Source of the DNA: Pyrinomonadaceae bacterium
GTDB taxonomy: Bacteria > Acidobacteriota > Blastocatellia > Pyrinomonadales > Pyrinomonadaceae
DNA: 64,000 bases
Assembly (NCBI GenBank): GCA_030841105.1
Contig: JAVEDE010000123.1
Span: forward strand, 1-64,000
Reading direction: 5' to 3'
Under the pieces are notes generated by a model. The model did not search any database and was not told the origin of the DNA. It saw only the letters and a list, made by a program, of their open reading frames with translations. Both the position numbers and the translations under genes were made by a program. The stretch's first letter is position 1. Every line of letters starts with the position of its first letter. Positions 16,550-26,792 of the stretch are shown in pieces.

Positions 16550-17674
16550 TTAGACGTTGCTCATGCTGACGATCTGTTCCTTCGCCTGATCGTTGCTCGT
16601 GCAGATGCCGGAGACGCGCATGCGGAACTCGTCCGGGTTCGACGCGCCGCGCAGCGCTTCTTCCAGCGTGATGAGACCGGACTGGAAGAGGTTGAAGAGC
16701 GACTGGTCGAAGGTCTGCATGCCGTACTGCGACGTGCCTGCGGCAATGGCATCGCGGATGAGCGACGTCTTTTCCTCGTTGGCGATGTAGTCGCGGATCG
16801 TCCCGGTGGAGACCATGATCTCGGCGGCGGGCACGCGCCCCACGCCGTTCGCGGCGCGCACGAGGCGCATCGAGATGACGGCGCGAAGGATGCCCGCGAG
16901 TTGCAGGCGGACGCTCTTCTGCTGGTGCGGCGGGAAGGACGAGACGATGCGCGTGACGGTCTCGGTGGCGTCGAGCGTGTGCAGGGTGGAGAGGACGAGG
17001 TGGCCGGTCTCGGCGGCGGTCAGGGCGGTCTCAATCGTCTCGTGGTCGCGCATCTCGCCGACGAGGATCACGTCCGGGTCTTGCCGGAGCGCGCCGCGCA
17101 GGGCTTCGGCGAACGAGCGCGTGTCCACGTCAACTTCGCGTTGCGAGATGAAGGATTTTTTGTCGCGGTGGAGAAACTCAATCGGGTCTTCGATGGTGAC
17201 GATGTGGCCGCCGCGCGTGGAGTTGATGTGATCAATGAGCGCGGCGAGCGTGGAGGACTTGCCGGAGCCGGTCGCGCCGGTGACGAGGATGAGGCCGCGC
17301 TGTTCCGCGCCGATCTGTTCGACGGCCGGGGGGAGTCCGAGGTCGGACATGGTGCGCACGCGGTCGGGGATGACGCGCAAGACCATGCTCACCGTGCCGC
17401 GCTGCTGGAAGACGTTGGCGCGGAAGCGGCCGACGCCCGACAGGCCGTAGGCGATGTCCACTTCCGAAGTCTCTTTGAAGCGTTGCTTCTGCCGGTTCGA
17501 CATGATCGAGAAGGCCATGTCGAGCGTGTCGTCCTGCGTCAGCCGCGACGAGTTGGTGACGGGTTTCAACTCGCCGTCCACGCGCATGACGGGGAACGAA
17601 CCGGCTTTAATGTGCAGGTCGGACGCGCCGCACGCGGTTGCGCCCCGCAGGAGATCGTCAATCTTGACTACCAT
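16550..17674 (-). CDS. pilT: Type IV pilus retraction ATPase PilT
   Basis: This 374-aa protein is a typical PilT. The N-terminal PAS-like part has ASDLHIKAGSFPVMRVDGEL. Walker A is GATGSGKSS (residues 133-141), the Asp box is VTIEDPIEFLH, the Walker B region is LRQDPDVILVGEMRD and the His box is TGHLVLSTLHT. It hydrolyses ATP to retract type IV pili from the cytoplasmic side of the basal complex. No other pil gene is in the window. The gene is convergent with the WYL regulator and is followed upstream by a long non-coding region. Confidence 0.95.
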   Translation of the reverse strand: MVVKIDDLLRGATACGASDLHIKAGSFPVMRVDGELKPVTNSSRLTQDDTLDMAFSIMSNRQKQRFKETSEVDIAYGLSGVGRFRANVFQQRGTVSMVLRVIPDRVRTMSDLGLPPAVEQIGAEQRGLILVTGATGSGKSSTLAALIDHINSTRGGHIVTIEDPIEFLHRDKKSFISQREVDVDTRSFAEALRGALRQDPDVILVGEMRDHETIETALTAAETGHLVLSTLHTLDATETVTRIVSSFPPHQQKSVRLQLAGILRAVISMRLVRAANGVGRVPAAEIMVSTGTIRDYIANEEKTSLIRDAIAAGTSQYGMQTFDQSLFNLFQSGLITLEEALRGASNPDEFRMRVSGICTSNDQAKEQIVSMSNV

Positions 17675-18594
17675 ACAATGAGTCGGAAAACTTTCGTCGA
17701 ATCAAACTTCGAGAGTGCTGGCGGCGCGGGCGAGTAGTGAATAACTTACCGGAAAAAATCGGAACTAGACGCGTCTGGCCGGGAATCAAAACGGCGCGGA
17801 GTCTCGCGGGTGGGATGGGGAAGGGGTAGCGCCACGGGAAAGATTAGCCACCCGAAAGACGCCGAATTCATTCTAGCGAGCAGGGCGCGCCCGCGTCAAT
17901 GAATATCTCTCGGCCGTGACGTGACGACTGTGTGACGGCGGTCGCACCCCGCGTCGCCGAACCGCCCCCGCATCAAATATAGTTTACTTTTCGCCGGAGA
18001 CGGAGTATAAATTTCGCTCCTGACCAGTTCCTTGTTACTTCTTCTCTAGTAAACAAGCGAGTCGCGGGGCGACTTAGCGGGTAATAATCTAAATCCAAAA
18101 TCAGGCAAGCTCATTTATACAGAGCCTTAATTTCTGAATTCATCAGCGGATGTGTCTTTAGTTGAAGTGAAGCCGGATAGTTGACTGCACCGAGCCGACG
18201 CTGCCCCACCCGGCGAGCAGTAGTTAAGGCCACGTAATCCATTTACAGAAGCATAAGAAGTCTCCACTCAACGGACAGGGGCATCTGTCCGACGCTCTTT
18301 TGACCAACCGAGACAGTCCAGCCGTATCCTCTACCTGCCTTTGCGAGTGTTGCGATAGCGTCTGACCCGAGTCTCAAACTACATGTGAGGTGTCAGTGCT
18401 TGCCGAAGATTTTCAGCCGAGCGCTTTATTCAACTGTCGGTTAATTGAGACAGGCTTTGCCGGCGTTCGGGGATTCTCGCCCTCAGCCCGGCCAACCCGC
18501 AGAGCCTCGACCGAAGGCGCGACGCGACAACCGGAGCAAGCGGTTCGGAGCGATCTCGTAACATTGAAGCCGACCGGAAGGGTATCCAGTTCAA
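17675..18594. other. Long intergenic region upstream of the T6SS island
   Basis: This 920-bp stretch between pilT (leftward) and tssJ (rightward) has lower G+C than the genes. A near-perfect inverted repeat CTTGTT...AACAAG lies at 18031-18057, and CGGACAG/CTGTCCG (18272-18278 and 18285-18291) forms a hairpin followed by GCTCTTTT. No tRNA, riboswitch consensus or convincing coding frame was seen; 18390-18602 is open but lacks a ribosome site. It should contain the promoter of the secretion operon and possibly a small RNA or a long 5' leader. Confidence 0.45.
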
Positions 18595-19071
18595 ATGCGT
18601 AGAAGTGATTCTTTCCCCCTCGGAGTTTTAACCTTCGCCTGTTTCGTCCTCCTCGCGCTGTTGCTTCCGGCCTGCCGTGTCCCGCTTCGCCCGTCGCCCA
18701 AACTGACGATCACGGTGGATGTCTCGCCGCAAGCCAATAACAACAACCCCGTGGCGGTTGATCTGATCCTCTTGAAAGATAAAAAGCTGTTCAAGGAGAT
18801 GATGAAGGTGACGGCCGCCGAGTGGTTCGAGAAGCGCGAGCAGTTCCGGCTCGACTACCCGAAAGAGACGGGGCTGAGCGCGGGGAGTTGGGAATGGGTG
18901 CCCGGCCAGAAAGTGGTGATCGAGCCGCTGCCGCTCAAGTTCAAAGCGGCGGGCGGTCTGGTCTTCGCCAACTACTTCACGCCGGGCGCGCACCGCGCCG
19001 TGATTAAGCCGGGCAAGCCCTTCCAACTCACGCTGGGGCCGGAAGACCTGACCGTCAAGATCGAAAAGTAA
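18595..19071 (+). CDS. tssJ: T6SS outer-membrane lipoprotein TssJ
   Basis: This 158-aa protein has a lipoprotein signal with lipobox LLPAC (Cys27). The mature domain has the TssJ beta-sandwich pattern: LTITVDVSPQANNNNPVAVDLILLKDKKLF, seen here as VAVDLILLKDKKLF, then VIEPLPLKFKAAGGLVFANYF and a C-terminal LTLGPEDLTVKIEK. TssJ anchors the TssL-TssM membrane complex to the outer membrane. It is the first gene of the island, 53 bases before tssK. A GGAAGGG lies ~12 bases upstream of the ATG. Confidence 0.85.
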   Translation: MRRSDSFPLGVLTFACFVLLALLLPACRVPLRPSPKLTITVDVSPQANNNNPVAVDLILLKDKKLFKEMMKVTAAEWFEKREQFRLDYPKETGLSAGSWEWVPGQKVVIEPLPLKFKAAGGLVFANYFTPGAHRAVIKPGKPFQLTLGPEDLTVKIEK

Positions 19072-19123
19072 ACGGGGCGCGCACGAGTCGGCCAAACGTC
19101 GGGAAGGGGTAAGTGGAGAAACT

Positions 19124-20488
19124 ATGGGGATGGACGCGAACGAAATTCCTGATTCCATTCATTGGCACGAGGGGCTGTTGCTCACGCCGCAACATTTCCA
19201 GCAGTTGTCGCTGCGCCAGGAAGCCCTGCTCAGATACAACGCCTCGATGCTATCGCCTTTCTACTGGGGCATCCGCCACCTCAAGATTGACGAGCCGAGT
19301 TTGGCTAAAGGAGAGGTTCGCATCAAGCACGTCGAGGCCGTGATGCCCGATGGGATGGTGGTGTCTCACCGCGAAGGCGATGGCGAACTGTTGGGTCTGA
19401 AATTCAAAGACGACAACGAAACGAAGTCGAAACGGCAGAAGGTCTATCTGGTCGTGAGCGTGCAATCGCGCGACACGTCGAGGGGAGAGCGCACGCGATA
19501 CAGAGAGACCGACGGCGAGCCGGTGGCGGACGAGTTGACCGGCGAAGGGCAGATGCTCATCCCGCGTCTCGTCCCGCATCTACAGTTGCGCGCCGACGAC
19601 AGGTCGCCGCAAAACTTCGTCAGCCTGCCCCTGTTGGAAGTGGAGTATAAGACCGAAGGCTACGTCCAGACGGATTTCATCCCGCCGCTCTTGATCGTCA
19701 CCTCGAAGCCGCGCCTCGGCCTGCAAACAAAATTAAGAGACAGGTGCGGGGCGATCGCCGACATGGTGCGTTACAAGGCGCAGGAACTGGCCGGGAGGTT
19801 AGACCCGCAGTCGCCGCGCGCGGCCATAGACCCCGACCTCGAAACCAGAAACCGGATTCGCAGCCTGACGGCGACTTTGCCTTACCTTGAGGCGATGCTC
19901 TACACGGAAACCTCCCACCCGTACCCGCTCTACCTCGCGCTCTGTTCGATGGCGGGGCAACTGGCCGGGCTGGGGACGAAGCCCGTGCCCAACACGCCCC
20001 ACTACATCCACGACGACCCTTACGCGGCGTTCGAGCCGCTCCTCCAGTTTATCGAGCAGGCGATCCGAGAGGGGCTGTCCTCGCCCTACGAGGCTTTCGT
20101 GTTCACGTATCAAGAGGGCATCTATCAGCGTCGGTTCCGCGCCGAGTGGAAGCACCGTCGAACCATCCTCAGTCTCAGGGCGCAGCCCGGCGTGGCGACG
20201 GAAGAGATGGTCAACTGGGGGAAGACGTGTCTCATCGGCTCGGAGGGACATCTCCGGGCGATGATGGAGAAGCGGATTCTGGGGGCGAATCGCACGCACA
20301 TCGAAGGCGACGAAGACCTCGCCGCATCCAGAGGCGTCGTCCTGTTCCTCCTCTCCGGCGAGTCGGAGTTCATCGAGCCGGACAAGGTGTTGCAAATCTT
20401 CAACCGGAGCGAGCACGCGCACGAGGCACGCCCCGTCGAAATCGTGCTGCACGTCAGGAAAGCGGCAGCGGCAAAGGCGGAGGGTTGA
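19124..20488 (+). CDS. tssK: T6SS baseplate protein TssK
   Basis: This 454-aa protein begins MGMDANEIPDSIHWHEGLLL followed by TPQHFQQL. The IHWHEGLLLTPQHFQ stretch is the TssK (VasE/ImpJ) signature, and the full length matches the family (~445 aa). TssK links the TssF-TssG baseplate wedges to the TssL/TssM membrane complex and is structurally related to phage receptor-binding proteins. It is cytoplasmic, with no membrane segment. The ATG at 19124 or the ATG six bases on could be used. tssL follows after 21 bases. Confidence 0.94.
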   Translation: MGMDANEIPDSIHWHEGLLLTPQHFQQLSLRQEALLRYNASMLSPFYWGIRHLKIDEPSLAKGEVRIKHVEAVMPDGMVVSHREGDGELLGLKFKDDNETKSKRQKVYLVVSVQSRDTSRGERTRYRETDGEPVADELTGEGQMLIPRLVPHLQLRADDRSPQNFVSLPLLEVEYKTEGYVQTDFIPPLLIVTSKPRLGLQTKLRDRCGAIADMVRYKAQELAGRLDPQSPRAAIDPDLETRNRIRSLTATLPYLEAMLYTETSHPYPLYLALCSMAGQLAGLGTKPVPNTPHYIHDDPYAAFEPLLQFIEQAIREGLSSPYEAFVFTYQEGIYQRRFRAEWKHRRTILSLRAQPGVATEEMVNWGKTCLIGSEGHLRAMMEKRILGANRTHIEGDEDLAASRGVVLFLLSGESEFIEPDKVLQIFNRSEHAHEARPVEIVLHVRKAAAAKAEG

Positions 20489-20509
20489 CGTTAACTTTGA
20501 GGAAGGCAC

Positions 20510-21493
20510 ATGAGTGAATTTGGCGACTCGTTCCTGCTCGCGCCCTTCAGGGAGTTTTACGCGGAGGTGATCCGCTTGAAACGGAAGGTCGGCGCGGAGT
20601 CGTGGATGGCGCTTCCGGCGGCGGCGTCGGGCGCGGACGCGAGCCTCGACGAGGGGTCGGTCGAGTCGGGCACGTGGCTCTACGTCCCGCACTTGACGGC
20701 CGAGGCGGGAGAGGGCAACGGCGCGGAGCACGTGATTGACACTTCGCCCGTGATGCCGGACAAGGAGACCGCTTTGACGCTGGTCGAGTGGAGCAGCAAC
20801 GGGGCGGTCAGAAATTTCGAGGAACAGTACTACTCGCCCGACTCGGCCAAGATCAGCAGCGAGGTGTGGCACAGCCTGCTCTCGCTCTTTCGCACACAGG
20901 CGAACAACGCGTGGCGGTACGGCGGGGCGCACGGCGCGCAGTTATATCAAAAGGCGTGGTACGTGATGGTGGCGCTGGCCGACGAAATCTTCGTCCATAC
21001 GGAATGGGAAGGGCAGAAGGCCTGGAACTTGCATTTGTTGGAGTCGAAAATTTTCCGCACGCACGACGCCGGTCAACGCTTCTTCGAGCAACTCGACAGT
21101 CTCCTGCGGACACAGAACCCGGCCGACAGGGACTTGGCGGCCGTCTACCTGATGGCCTTGTCGCTCGGCTTTAAAGGCAAGTACTACGACAGCCGCGACG
21201 GGAAGCGACAACTCGCCAACTATCGCAAACGCCTCTTCGCCTTCATCTGCCAGCGCGAGCCGGAGTTGGGCGACGAGACGCGGCCTCTGTTCCCCGAAGC
21301 CTACCTCCATCTGGCGCGCGAAGAGGGGCAGAGAAAACTGTCCGACCCGCGCGCGTGGGTCGTCGTGCTCTGCCTCGTCATTGTGATCTACACGGTGGCG
21401 ACGCAACTGTTCTGGTTACAACTGACGCGGGAACTGAACATGATCAATCAAAGTATTTCGACGACCATCGGCTATCTCAAAGCGCGGCCATAA
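20510..21493 (+). CDS. tssL: T6SS inner-membrane protein TssL (DotU/IcmH)
   Basis: This 327-aa protein has a ~90-residue N-terminal extension and then a DotU domain (~95-270: WHSLLSLFRTQANNAW, MVALADEIFVH and QRFFEQLDSLL ... YLMALSLGFKGKY). One membrane segment follows at ~281-302 (AWVVVLCLVIVIYTVATQLF). It ends shortly after the membrane segment, with no OmpA-like peptidoglycan-binding domain, so cell-wall anchoring must come from another protein; the SPOR-domain protein at 37543 is a candidate. GAGGAAGG precedes the ATG. Confidence 0.93.
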   Translation: MSEFGDSFLLAPFREFYAEVIRLKRKVGAESWMALPAAASGADASLDEGSVESGTWLYVPHLTAEAGEGNGAEHVIDTSPVMPDKETALTLVEWSSNGAVRNFEEQYYSPDSAKISSEVWHSLLSLFRTQANNAWRYGGAHGAQLYQKAWYVMVALADEIFVHTEWEGQKAWNLHLLESKIFRTHDAGQRFFEQLDSLLRTQNPADRDLAAVYLMALSLGFKGKYYDSRDGKRQLANYRKRLFAFICQREPELGDETRPLFPEAYLHLAREEGQRKLSDPRAWVVVLCLVIVIYTVATQLFWLQLTRELNMINQSISTTIGYLKARP

Positions 21494-21520
21494 ACCTTAA
21501 GCCGCGCCGACCTTAACACC

Positions 21521-24500
21521 ATGCCACAATCCCCCACGTGGTTATACATTCTGCTCATCATCCTGCTGCTGGCGCTCGGTATAATCTTCGTCTACATCAT
21601 CCTCAAGCGCGCCCGCCGCAGTCCGCGCCCGCCCGAGGCGGATGAACTGGCCGCCGCAGGCGACGAACCGGGTCAACTCCTCCGCACCCAGTTAGGTCTC
21701 AACACTTCGAGCGTCGAACTCAGGCTCTCATTCAGCAAGGCCATGCGGCGCATCCGCCGCGTGTACGGCAAGGCCGGACTCTACGAGATTCCCTGGTACA
21801 TGATGATCGGCGAGGCTGGATCGGGCAAGACGACCGTCCTCGGCAACACCGGCCTCGAACTTCTCTCGGACTGGCCGGAAGAGGCGAAGGTCGGCGTCAA
21901 GGAGGGTCTCAACTGGTTCTTCTTCGATCGCGCCGTCGTGCTGGACGTGGCCGGGGATTTCGTGCTGCGCGCCGACGGCGAGCAGCCCAACACCAGAGCG
22001 TGGAACTACCTCGCCCGGCTGCTCCGTCGCTATCGCCCCGAACGCCCGCTCGACGGCATCATCCTGACGATCCCGTCGGCCGACCTGACGACGGCGGCGA
22101 ATCCGAGTTCGGAGTCGAAGCTCAAACTCGAACTCAAGTCCGCGCAGGTTTACCAGAAACTCGTGGCCGCGCACCAGACGCTCGGCGTCAACCTTCCCGT
22201 CTACATCCTCGTCACCAAGTGCGACGCGGTGACCGGGTTCACGAGCCTCTGCCACGAGATACCCTCACGCCTCGACGAGATGTTCGGCTGGTCGAGTCCC
22301 TACACGCGCGACATCGCCTACCGTTCGGAGTGGGTGGCGGAGGCGTTCCAAAGTCTGTTTAGTTATCTCTTCCAAGTCCAGATCGAAGTCTTCACCGAGC
22401 GGGATCAGGTCAGGGACGGCGACGGGCTGTTCATGCTGCCCTCGGAGATGCGCGCGATGGCCGCGCCGCTGCGCGTCTACCTCGACCGGATTTTCAAGGA
22501 GAGCGCCTATCACGATCCCTTCTTTTTGCGGGGCATCTATTTTTGCGGCGACGGCGCGGACGCCGTGGCCGTCGCGACCCGGCTGCTCAATTCCTCCGAC
22601 CCCCTCGTCGCCGGTGGCCTGCCGCCGACGGCTTCCACGCAGATTCCGCCGCCCGCCCCCGCGGCGGCGATGCCCGCCGGGAGAAGCATCGCCTTCCTGC
22701 GCCACCTCTTCGAGCGAAAGATCTTTCAAGAGGATTTGTTAGCCCGACCCGTCGCCCGCACGCGACTCTCGCGCAACCGTTGGGCGCGCGCCGCACAAGT
22801 GCTCGCGCTGTTGATCCCGCTCGTCGGCGCGCTCGGCATACTGGCGACCTACCCTTGGGTCAAGGGGCGCGAGCGGGAGTTTTATCAATATCTGTCGAGG
22901 ACGGATCAAGACCTCAAAGAAGTCAGAGCCGAGAAGGAGAGCGGCGTCAACGCGGGGCAAGCGCACAACCGCGAAGCGCATCTCTTCGAGGCGATGGCGA
23001 ACTTAAGCGGCAAGCGTTTGCTCTCGCCGTTCATCCCCGGCTCCTGGTTCAGCGACGTGGACAAGGATAGCGGAACTTCGATTAGCAGCGCCTACCGTTA
23101 CGTCGTCTACGAATCGCTGCGCCGCCAGTTGGATTGTCGCACCGAAAGCAAACTGGTCGTCGCGCCGTCCGCGCGGGCTTGCTACGCGGCCGTCGGCCCG
23201 GTCGGCGAGCAGGCCGCCACCTTGAGCAAGTGCGGCTTTGAGGCCGACGCGTCCTCCAGCTCGGTCTACGCATTCATCGAGAGCCTCGGCGAGTTGAGGT
23301 TGAACCGCGACCGCTACACACGGCTCGTGCAGGACAACGGCGGCGGCAATCTGGACGATCTCAACCGGCTGTTGCTCTACTTCAATCACGCTCCGCTGCC
23401 CGGCAACTTCGACCCGCACAACAGTCTCTACATGCAGGCTCTCGCAACGTCGCAACGCCCCGCGCTGCTGACGACCGACGAGAGCCTCAAGGCCAGAGCC
23501 GCGTGCAAAGTCGAGGGGATGATCAGCGACATCTATGATCGCACCTTCAAGAACAAGACCGTCACCTACGGCTATCTGGGCGAGATCGGCAAGACTGAAG
23601 CCCTCCTGTCGCGGCAGGAAAACCGTTGGCTCGCCGAACGCATCTTCGAGTATCCGTCGCCGTTTGAAGGGATGACGTTTGCCGCCGGTCTCGCCGAGTT
23701 GAAGCGCGCGCTGAACGACTTGTCGAACGAGAAGTTTATGTCGCGCGGCTTCGGCGCGCCGTCTGCGGGGACGCCGCCCGCCGGGGAGGACGAACCGGAG
23801 TTCGCGCACCAATCGCGCACCGTGCTCGTCTGGGACACGGCCACGCTCCAACAGGCGATCAACCTCGCCACGGCTTACGGCGACTTCGTCAACAACAACT
23901 CTTACAACCGCCCGAACACGCTCGATGTGAGAGTCAAAGAGGCGGCGCGCAATGAGGCGGCGAGGAAGATTCGACGGCTCGTCCAGAGCGCGCAGACCTA
24001 TCAAGCGGCGCGGCCGTCGGCGGGCGAGTCGGTGCGCCGTGCGAGTTTGCGGGGCGGCGTCAAAAGTCTCGAAGACGCGCAAGACCACATCTTGAAGTTG
24101 ATCAAACTCGGCCGCACGCTCGGCCTCGACGTGGGGCTGCGCCCCGCCGTGATCAACCAGAGCGTCTCGCTGATGCGCGACGCCGACGACGAGTTCAGGG
24201 ACGGCAACTTTTACGCGCTCGCGCGCGACGACTTCTCTTGGTGGCGTGTGGGCGCGCCGGTGCTCGCCTACAGGGCGTTCGGCGCGAACGACCCGGATGA
24301 ACTCAAAGTTTACCTGTCCGTCCAGCGCGAGAACATCGCCGTGCTGGCACGGCAATACGCCGCGCCCCTCATCAATTTTCTGGCGGGGCTGAACGTCAGC
24401 CTGCGCTCGGAGGCGGTTGACTGGAACGCGATCATCGGCCAACTGAACAGGTACGACGCCAAGCAACCGGGCAACACCGTGGACGCGCTGGAACAGTTCA

Positions 24501-25600
24501 TCCGCGTCGAGATGGACAACGCCAGCGTTGACAACTGTCTCGCCATCACAGCCCTGCCCGGCGGCCTGCCCTACGATTATTTTCTCAGGAAGCGGAACAG
24601 TCTGGGGCAGCCGCTCGTGCGGCGTTGCCTGCAACTCAGGCAGCACAGGCAAGCCCTGCAACAGCAGCGGGACGACGAGTACGAGTTGACTCTCAGGGAG
24701 AACGAGCGACTCGACAGAGAGCGGAAGGAGAACGACTTTTACGAGCGGCTCGAACTCTACAACGCCCTCGAAGAGAAGTTCAACGATACCCTCGCCGATA
24801 AGTTTCCCTTCTCCGAACTGCCGGGGACGGAACTGTTTGCGGAAGCCGATCCCGACCAGATCATCGCTTTCTTCAAGCTGCTGGATCAGAATAAAGAGGG
24901 CGCGCGAAAAGTCTTGGACGAGGCTCCGGCCTATGGCATCAACCCCGACGACGCGCTCCTCTTCCTCAACCAGATGGAGGCGGTGCAAAAGTTTTTCGCT
25001 TCGTTCCTCGACAAGAAGCCGCCCTACCCGACTTACGATCTCAACCTGCGCTTCCGCGTCAACGAGCCGAGAGAGATCGGGGCGAACCAGATCATTGATT
25101 GGGCGTTCACGGTCGGCAAAAAGAGGATTCGCTATCAGGACGCGAGCACGGCCGGGAGTTGGGGATACACCGAGCCGCTCATTGTGTCGCTGCGTTGGGC
25201 GAACGACTCGCCGAGCATCCCGGCCGCCAGCAGCGTCTCCCCGCAGTCGCGCATGCGGATCACGGAGAAGACCGTCACGCTGCGCTACGACAACAAGTGG
25301 TCGCTGCTCCTGTTGCTGTTGCAGCACAAGGCCGCGGTCAACGATTTCGAGCAGCGCGTTGATCTCGAACCGAACACGCTCAAATTCAATATCCCCACCA
25401 AGACCAACGGGGCGCTGCCCGACGACGTGCTCAAGCGGCAGCCGAAATTATTGTTGACGAGCGCGGCCGACATTTTTATGCGCGTCGCCGTGTCGGCTCC
25501 GGGCGAGAAAGTCCCTCTGCTGCTGCCGGACTTCCCGCCCGCCGCCCCGCAACTTCCACGTAGACGACCGACCACGCGCCAACGCCGGGTGCAGGAGTGA
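21521..25600 (+). CDS. tssM: T6SS membrane-complex protein TssM (IcmF)
   Basis: This 1359-aa IcmF-family protein has an N-terminal membrane helix (residues ~7-28), a cytoplasmic NTPase-like domain with an intact Walker A GEAGSGKTT (97-105), TKCDAVTGFTSL, and a second membrane helix at ~425-445. A long periplasmic part with the IcmF-related region and a C-terminal beta domain (TVTLRYDNKWSLLLLLL) follows. Only two clear membrane segments are seen where many TssM have three. TssM spans the envelope and binds TssJ and TssL. The stop overlaps the ribosome site of tssA. Confidence 0.95.
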   Translation: MPQSPTWLYILLIILLLALGIIFVYIILKRARRSPRPPEADELAAAGDEPGQLLRTQLGLNTSSVELRLSFSKAMRRIRRVYGKAGLYEIPWYMMIGEAGSGKTTVLGNTGLELLSDWPEEAKVGVKEGLNWFFFDRAVVLDVAGDFVLRADGEQPNTRAWNYLARLLRRYRPERPLDGIILTIPSADLTTAANPSSESKLKLELKSAQVYQKLVAAHQTLGVNLPVYILVTKCDAVTGFTSLCHEIPSRLDEMFGWSSPYTRDIAYRSEWVAEAFQSLFSYLFQVQIEVFTERDQVRDGDGLFMLPSEMRAMAAPLRVYLDRIFKESAYHDPFFLRGIYFCGDGADAVAVATRLLNSSDPLVAGGLPPTASTQIPPPAPAAAMPAGRSIAFLRHLFERKIFQEDLLARPVARTRLSRNRWARAAQVLALLIPLVGALGILATYPWVKGREREFYQYLSRTDQDLKEVRAEKESGVNAGQAHNREAHLFEAMANLSGKRLLSPFIPGSWFSDVDKDSGTSISSAYRYVVYESLRRQLDCRTESKLVVAPSARACYAAVGPVGEQAATLSKCGFEADASSSSVYAFIESLGELRLNRDRYTRLVQDNGGGNLDDLNRLLLYFNHAPLPGNFDPHNSLYMQALATSQRPALLTTDESLKARAACKVEGMISDIYDRTFKNKTVTYGYLGEIGKTEALLSRQENRWLAERIFEYPSPFEGMTFAAGLAELKRALNDLSNEKFMSRGFGAPSAGTPPAGEDEPEFAHQSRTVLVWDTATLQQAINLATAYGDFVNNNSYNRPNTLDVRVKEAARNEAARKIRRLVQSAQTYQAARPSAGESVRRASLRGGVKSLEDAQDHILKLIKLGRTLGLDVGLRPAVINQSVSLMRDADDEFRDGNFYALARDDFSWWRVGAPVLAYRAFGANDPDELKVYLSVQRENIAVLARQYAAPLINFLAGLNVSLRSEAVDWNAIIGQLNRYDAKQPGNTVDALEQFIRVEMDNASVDNCLAITALPGGLPYDYFLRKRNSLGQPLVRRCLQLRQHRQALQQQRDDEYELTLRENERLDRERKENDFYERLELYNALEEKFNDTLADKFPFSELPGTELFAEADPDQIIAFFKLLDQNKEGARKVLDEAPAYGINPDDALLFLNQMEAVQKFFASFLDKKPPYPTYDLNLRFRVNEPREIGANQIIDWAFTVGKKRIRYQDASTAGSWGYTEPLIVSLRWANDSPSIPAASSVSPQSRMRITEKTVTLRYDNKWSLLLLLLQHKAAVNDFEQRVDLEPNTLKFNIPTKTNGALPDDVLKRQPKLLLTSAADIFMRVAVSAPGEKVPLLLPDFPPAAPQLPRRRPTTRQRRVQE

Positions 25601-25605
25601 TGAAC

Positions 25606-26712
25606 ATGAGCGCCGACACAATCGCCGACCGCGTTGAATGGGAAAAACTGTTGTCGCCTATCGCCGACGAGCCGCCCGCCGGTGAGTACCTGCGTTACGA
25701 GGGGACTTACGACCGCATCCGCGAAGCCCGCCGCGAGGACGACCCCAGTTTGTCGCAGGGCATTTACAAGACCGAGTTGAAGCGGGCGAATTGGAGGCTG
25801 GTCGAGCAGCTGTGCACGGACGCGCTCACCACGCGCTCGAAGGACATCCAGATCGCCGCGTGGCTCACGGAAGCGTGGCTGCGGCTCTACGGCTTCGCCG
25901 GTTGCCGCGACGGGCTGCGCCTGCTCAACGCGCTCCTGACGCAGTACTGGGAGCACGTGCACCCGCAGTTGGAGGCTGGCGATGCGGAGAATCGCGTCGC
26001 CACCTTCGTGTGGCTGAACGAAAAGCTCTCGCTCCAACTCAAGGGCGTCACGCTCACCGCCCCGCTGACGAGCGACCTCCCGCCTTATTCGTTCGCCGAT
26101 TGGGAGAGCGCGTGTCGTCTGGAACAGTTGGCCGAGCGCAACCCGAACGCGCTGGCCGCCGCCGAGAAGGGCGCGCAGGTGACGCTCGCGCGCTTCCAGT
26201 CGAGCGCGTTGCTGTCGCCCACGCCGTTCTATCTGGAACTCGCCGTCGAGTTGGACGGCGCGGCCGACGCGTGCCACGCGCTCGACGAAGTGCTCGACGA
26301 GAAGTTCGGCGAACAGTCGCCCGGCCTCCAGCGGTTCAAAGAAACGCTCGACCTCGTGCGGCAACTGGTCGGCGATATTTCGCACGCGCGGCCGGAAGCC
26401 GCTTCGCTCTCCGCGCCGGAAGCGGATCGTTCACACGCCGCCGCGGCGGCGGGGGCGCACGCAGCAGGGGCGGAGATTTGGAACACGCAACCGATCCGCA
26501 GCCGCGCCGAAGCCTACTGGCGTTTGACGGAGGCTGCGGAGTACCTGCTCCGCACCGAGCCGCACAGCCCGACCCCCTACCTCGTGAAGCGCGCGGTGGA
26601 GTGGGGCAGCCTCAGCCTGTCCGAACTCTACCAGCAGATCATCCGCAACGAAGGCGAGATGCACGAACTCAACCGCCTGCTCGGACTCACCAACAGAGAG
26701 GAAGGAGGATGA
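25606..26712 (+). CDS. tssA: T6SS cap/assembly protein TssA
   Basis: The protein is 368 aa from the ATG at 25606, chosen because AGGAG (25593-25597) is then 8 bases upstream; ATG 25600 and GTG 25597 are too close to it. The N-terminal ImpA_N domain is clear (LLSPIADEPPAGEYLRYEGTY, read as PIADEPPAGEYLRYEG; then LTEAWLRLYGFAGCRDGLRL). The C-terminal ~75 residues (IRSRAEAYWRLTEAAEYLLR ... EGEMHELNRLLGL) fit the short TssA class. TssA primes and caps sheath polymerisation. The 5' end overlaps tssM's terminal codons at the ribosome site. Confidence 0.9.
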   Translation: MSADTIADRVEWEKLLSPIADEPPAGEYLRYEGTYDRIREARREDDPSLSQGIYKTELKRANWRLVEQLCTDALTTRSKDIQIAAWLTEAWLRLYGFAGCRDGLRLLNALLTQYWEHVHPQLEAGDAENRVATFVWLNEKLSLQLKGVTLTAPLTSDLPPYSFADWESACRLEQLAERNPNALAAAEKGAQVTLARFQSSALLSPTPFYLELAVELDGAADACHALDEVLDEKFGEQSPGLQRFKETLDLVRQLVGDISHARPEAASLSAPEADRSHAAAAAGAHAAGAEIWNTQPIRSRAEAYWRLTEAAEYLLRTEPHSPTPYLVKRAVEWGSLSLSELYQQIIRNEGEMHELNRLLGLTNREEGG

Positions 26713-26792
26713 CCCCGATGTGAAACGCAAACTCGTCCGACTGACGCCACGACGAATCCTTCATCCTCCACTCATTTTCAAAGGAGATTACG

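Noticed and set aside
18390..18602. 70-codon plus-strand frame upstream of tssJ
   Set aside because: GTG start without ribosome site; overlaps tssJ's start and has no recognisable feature.
23003..25327. 774-codon minus-strand open frame inside tssM
   Set aside because: It is antisense to a certain IcmF gene, Arg/Val-rich with no domain, and typical of high-GC antisense openness.
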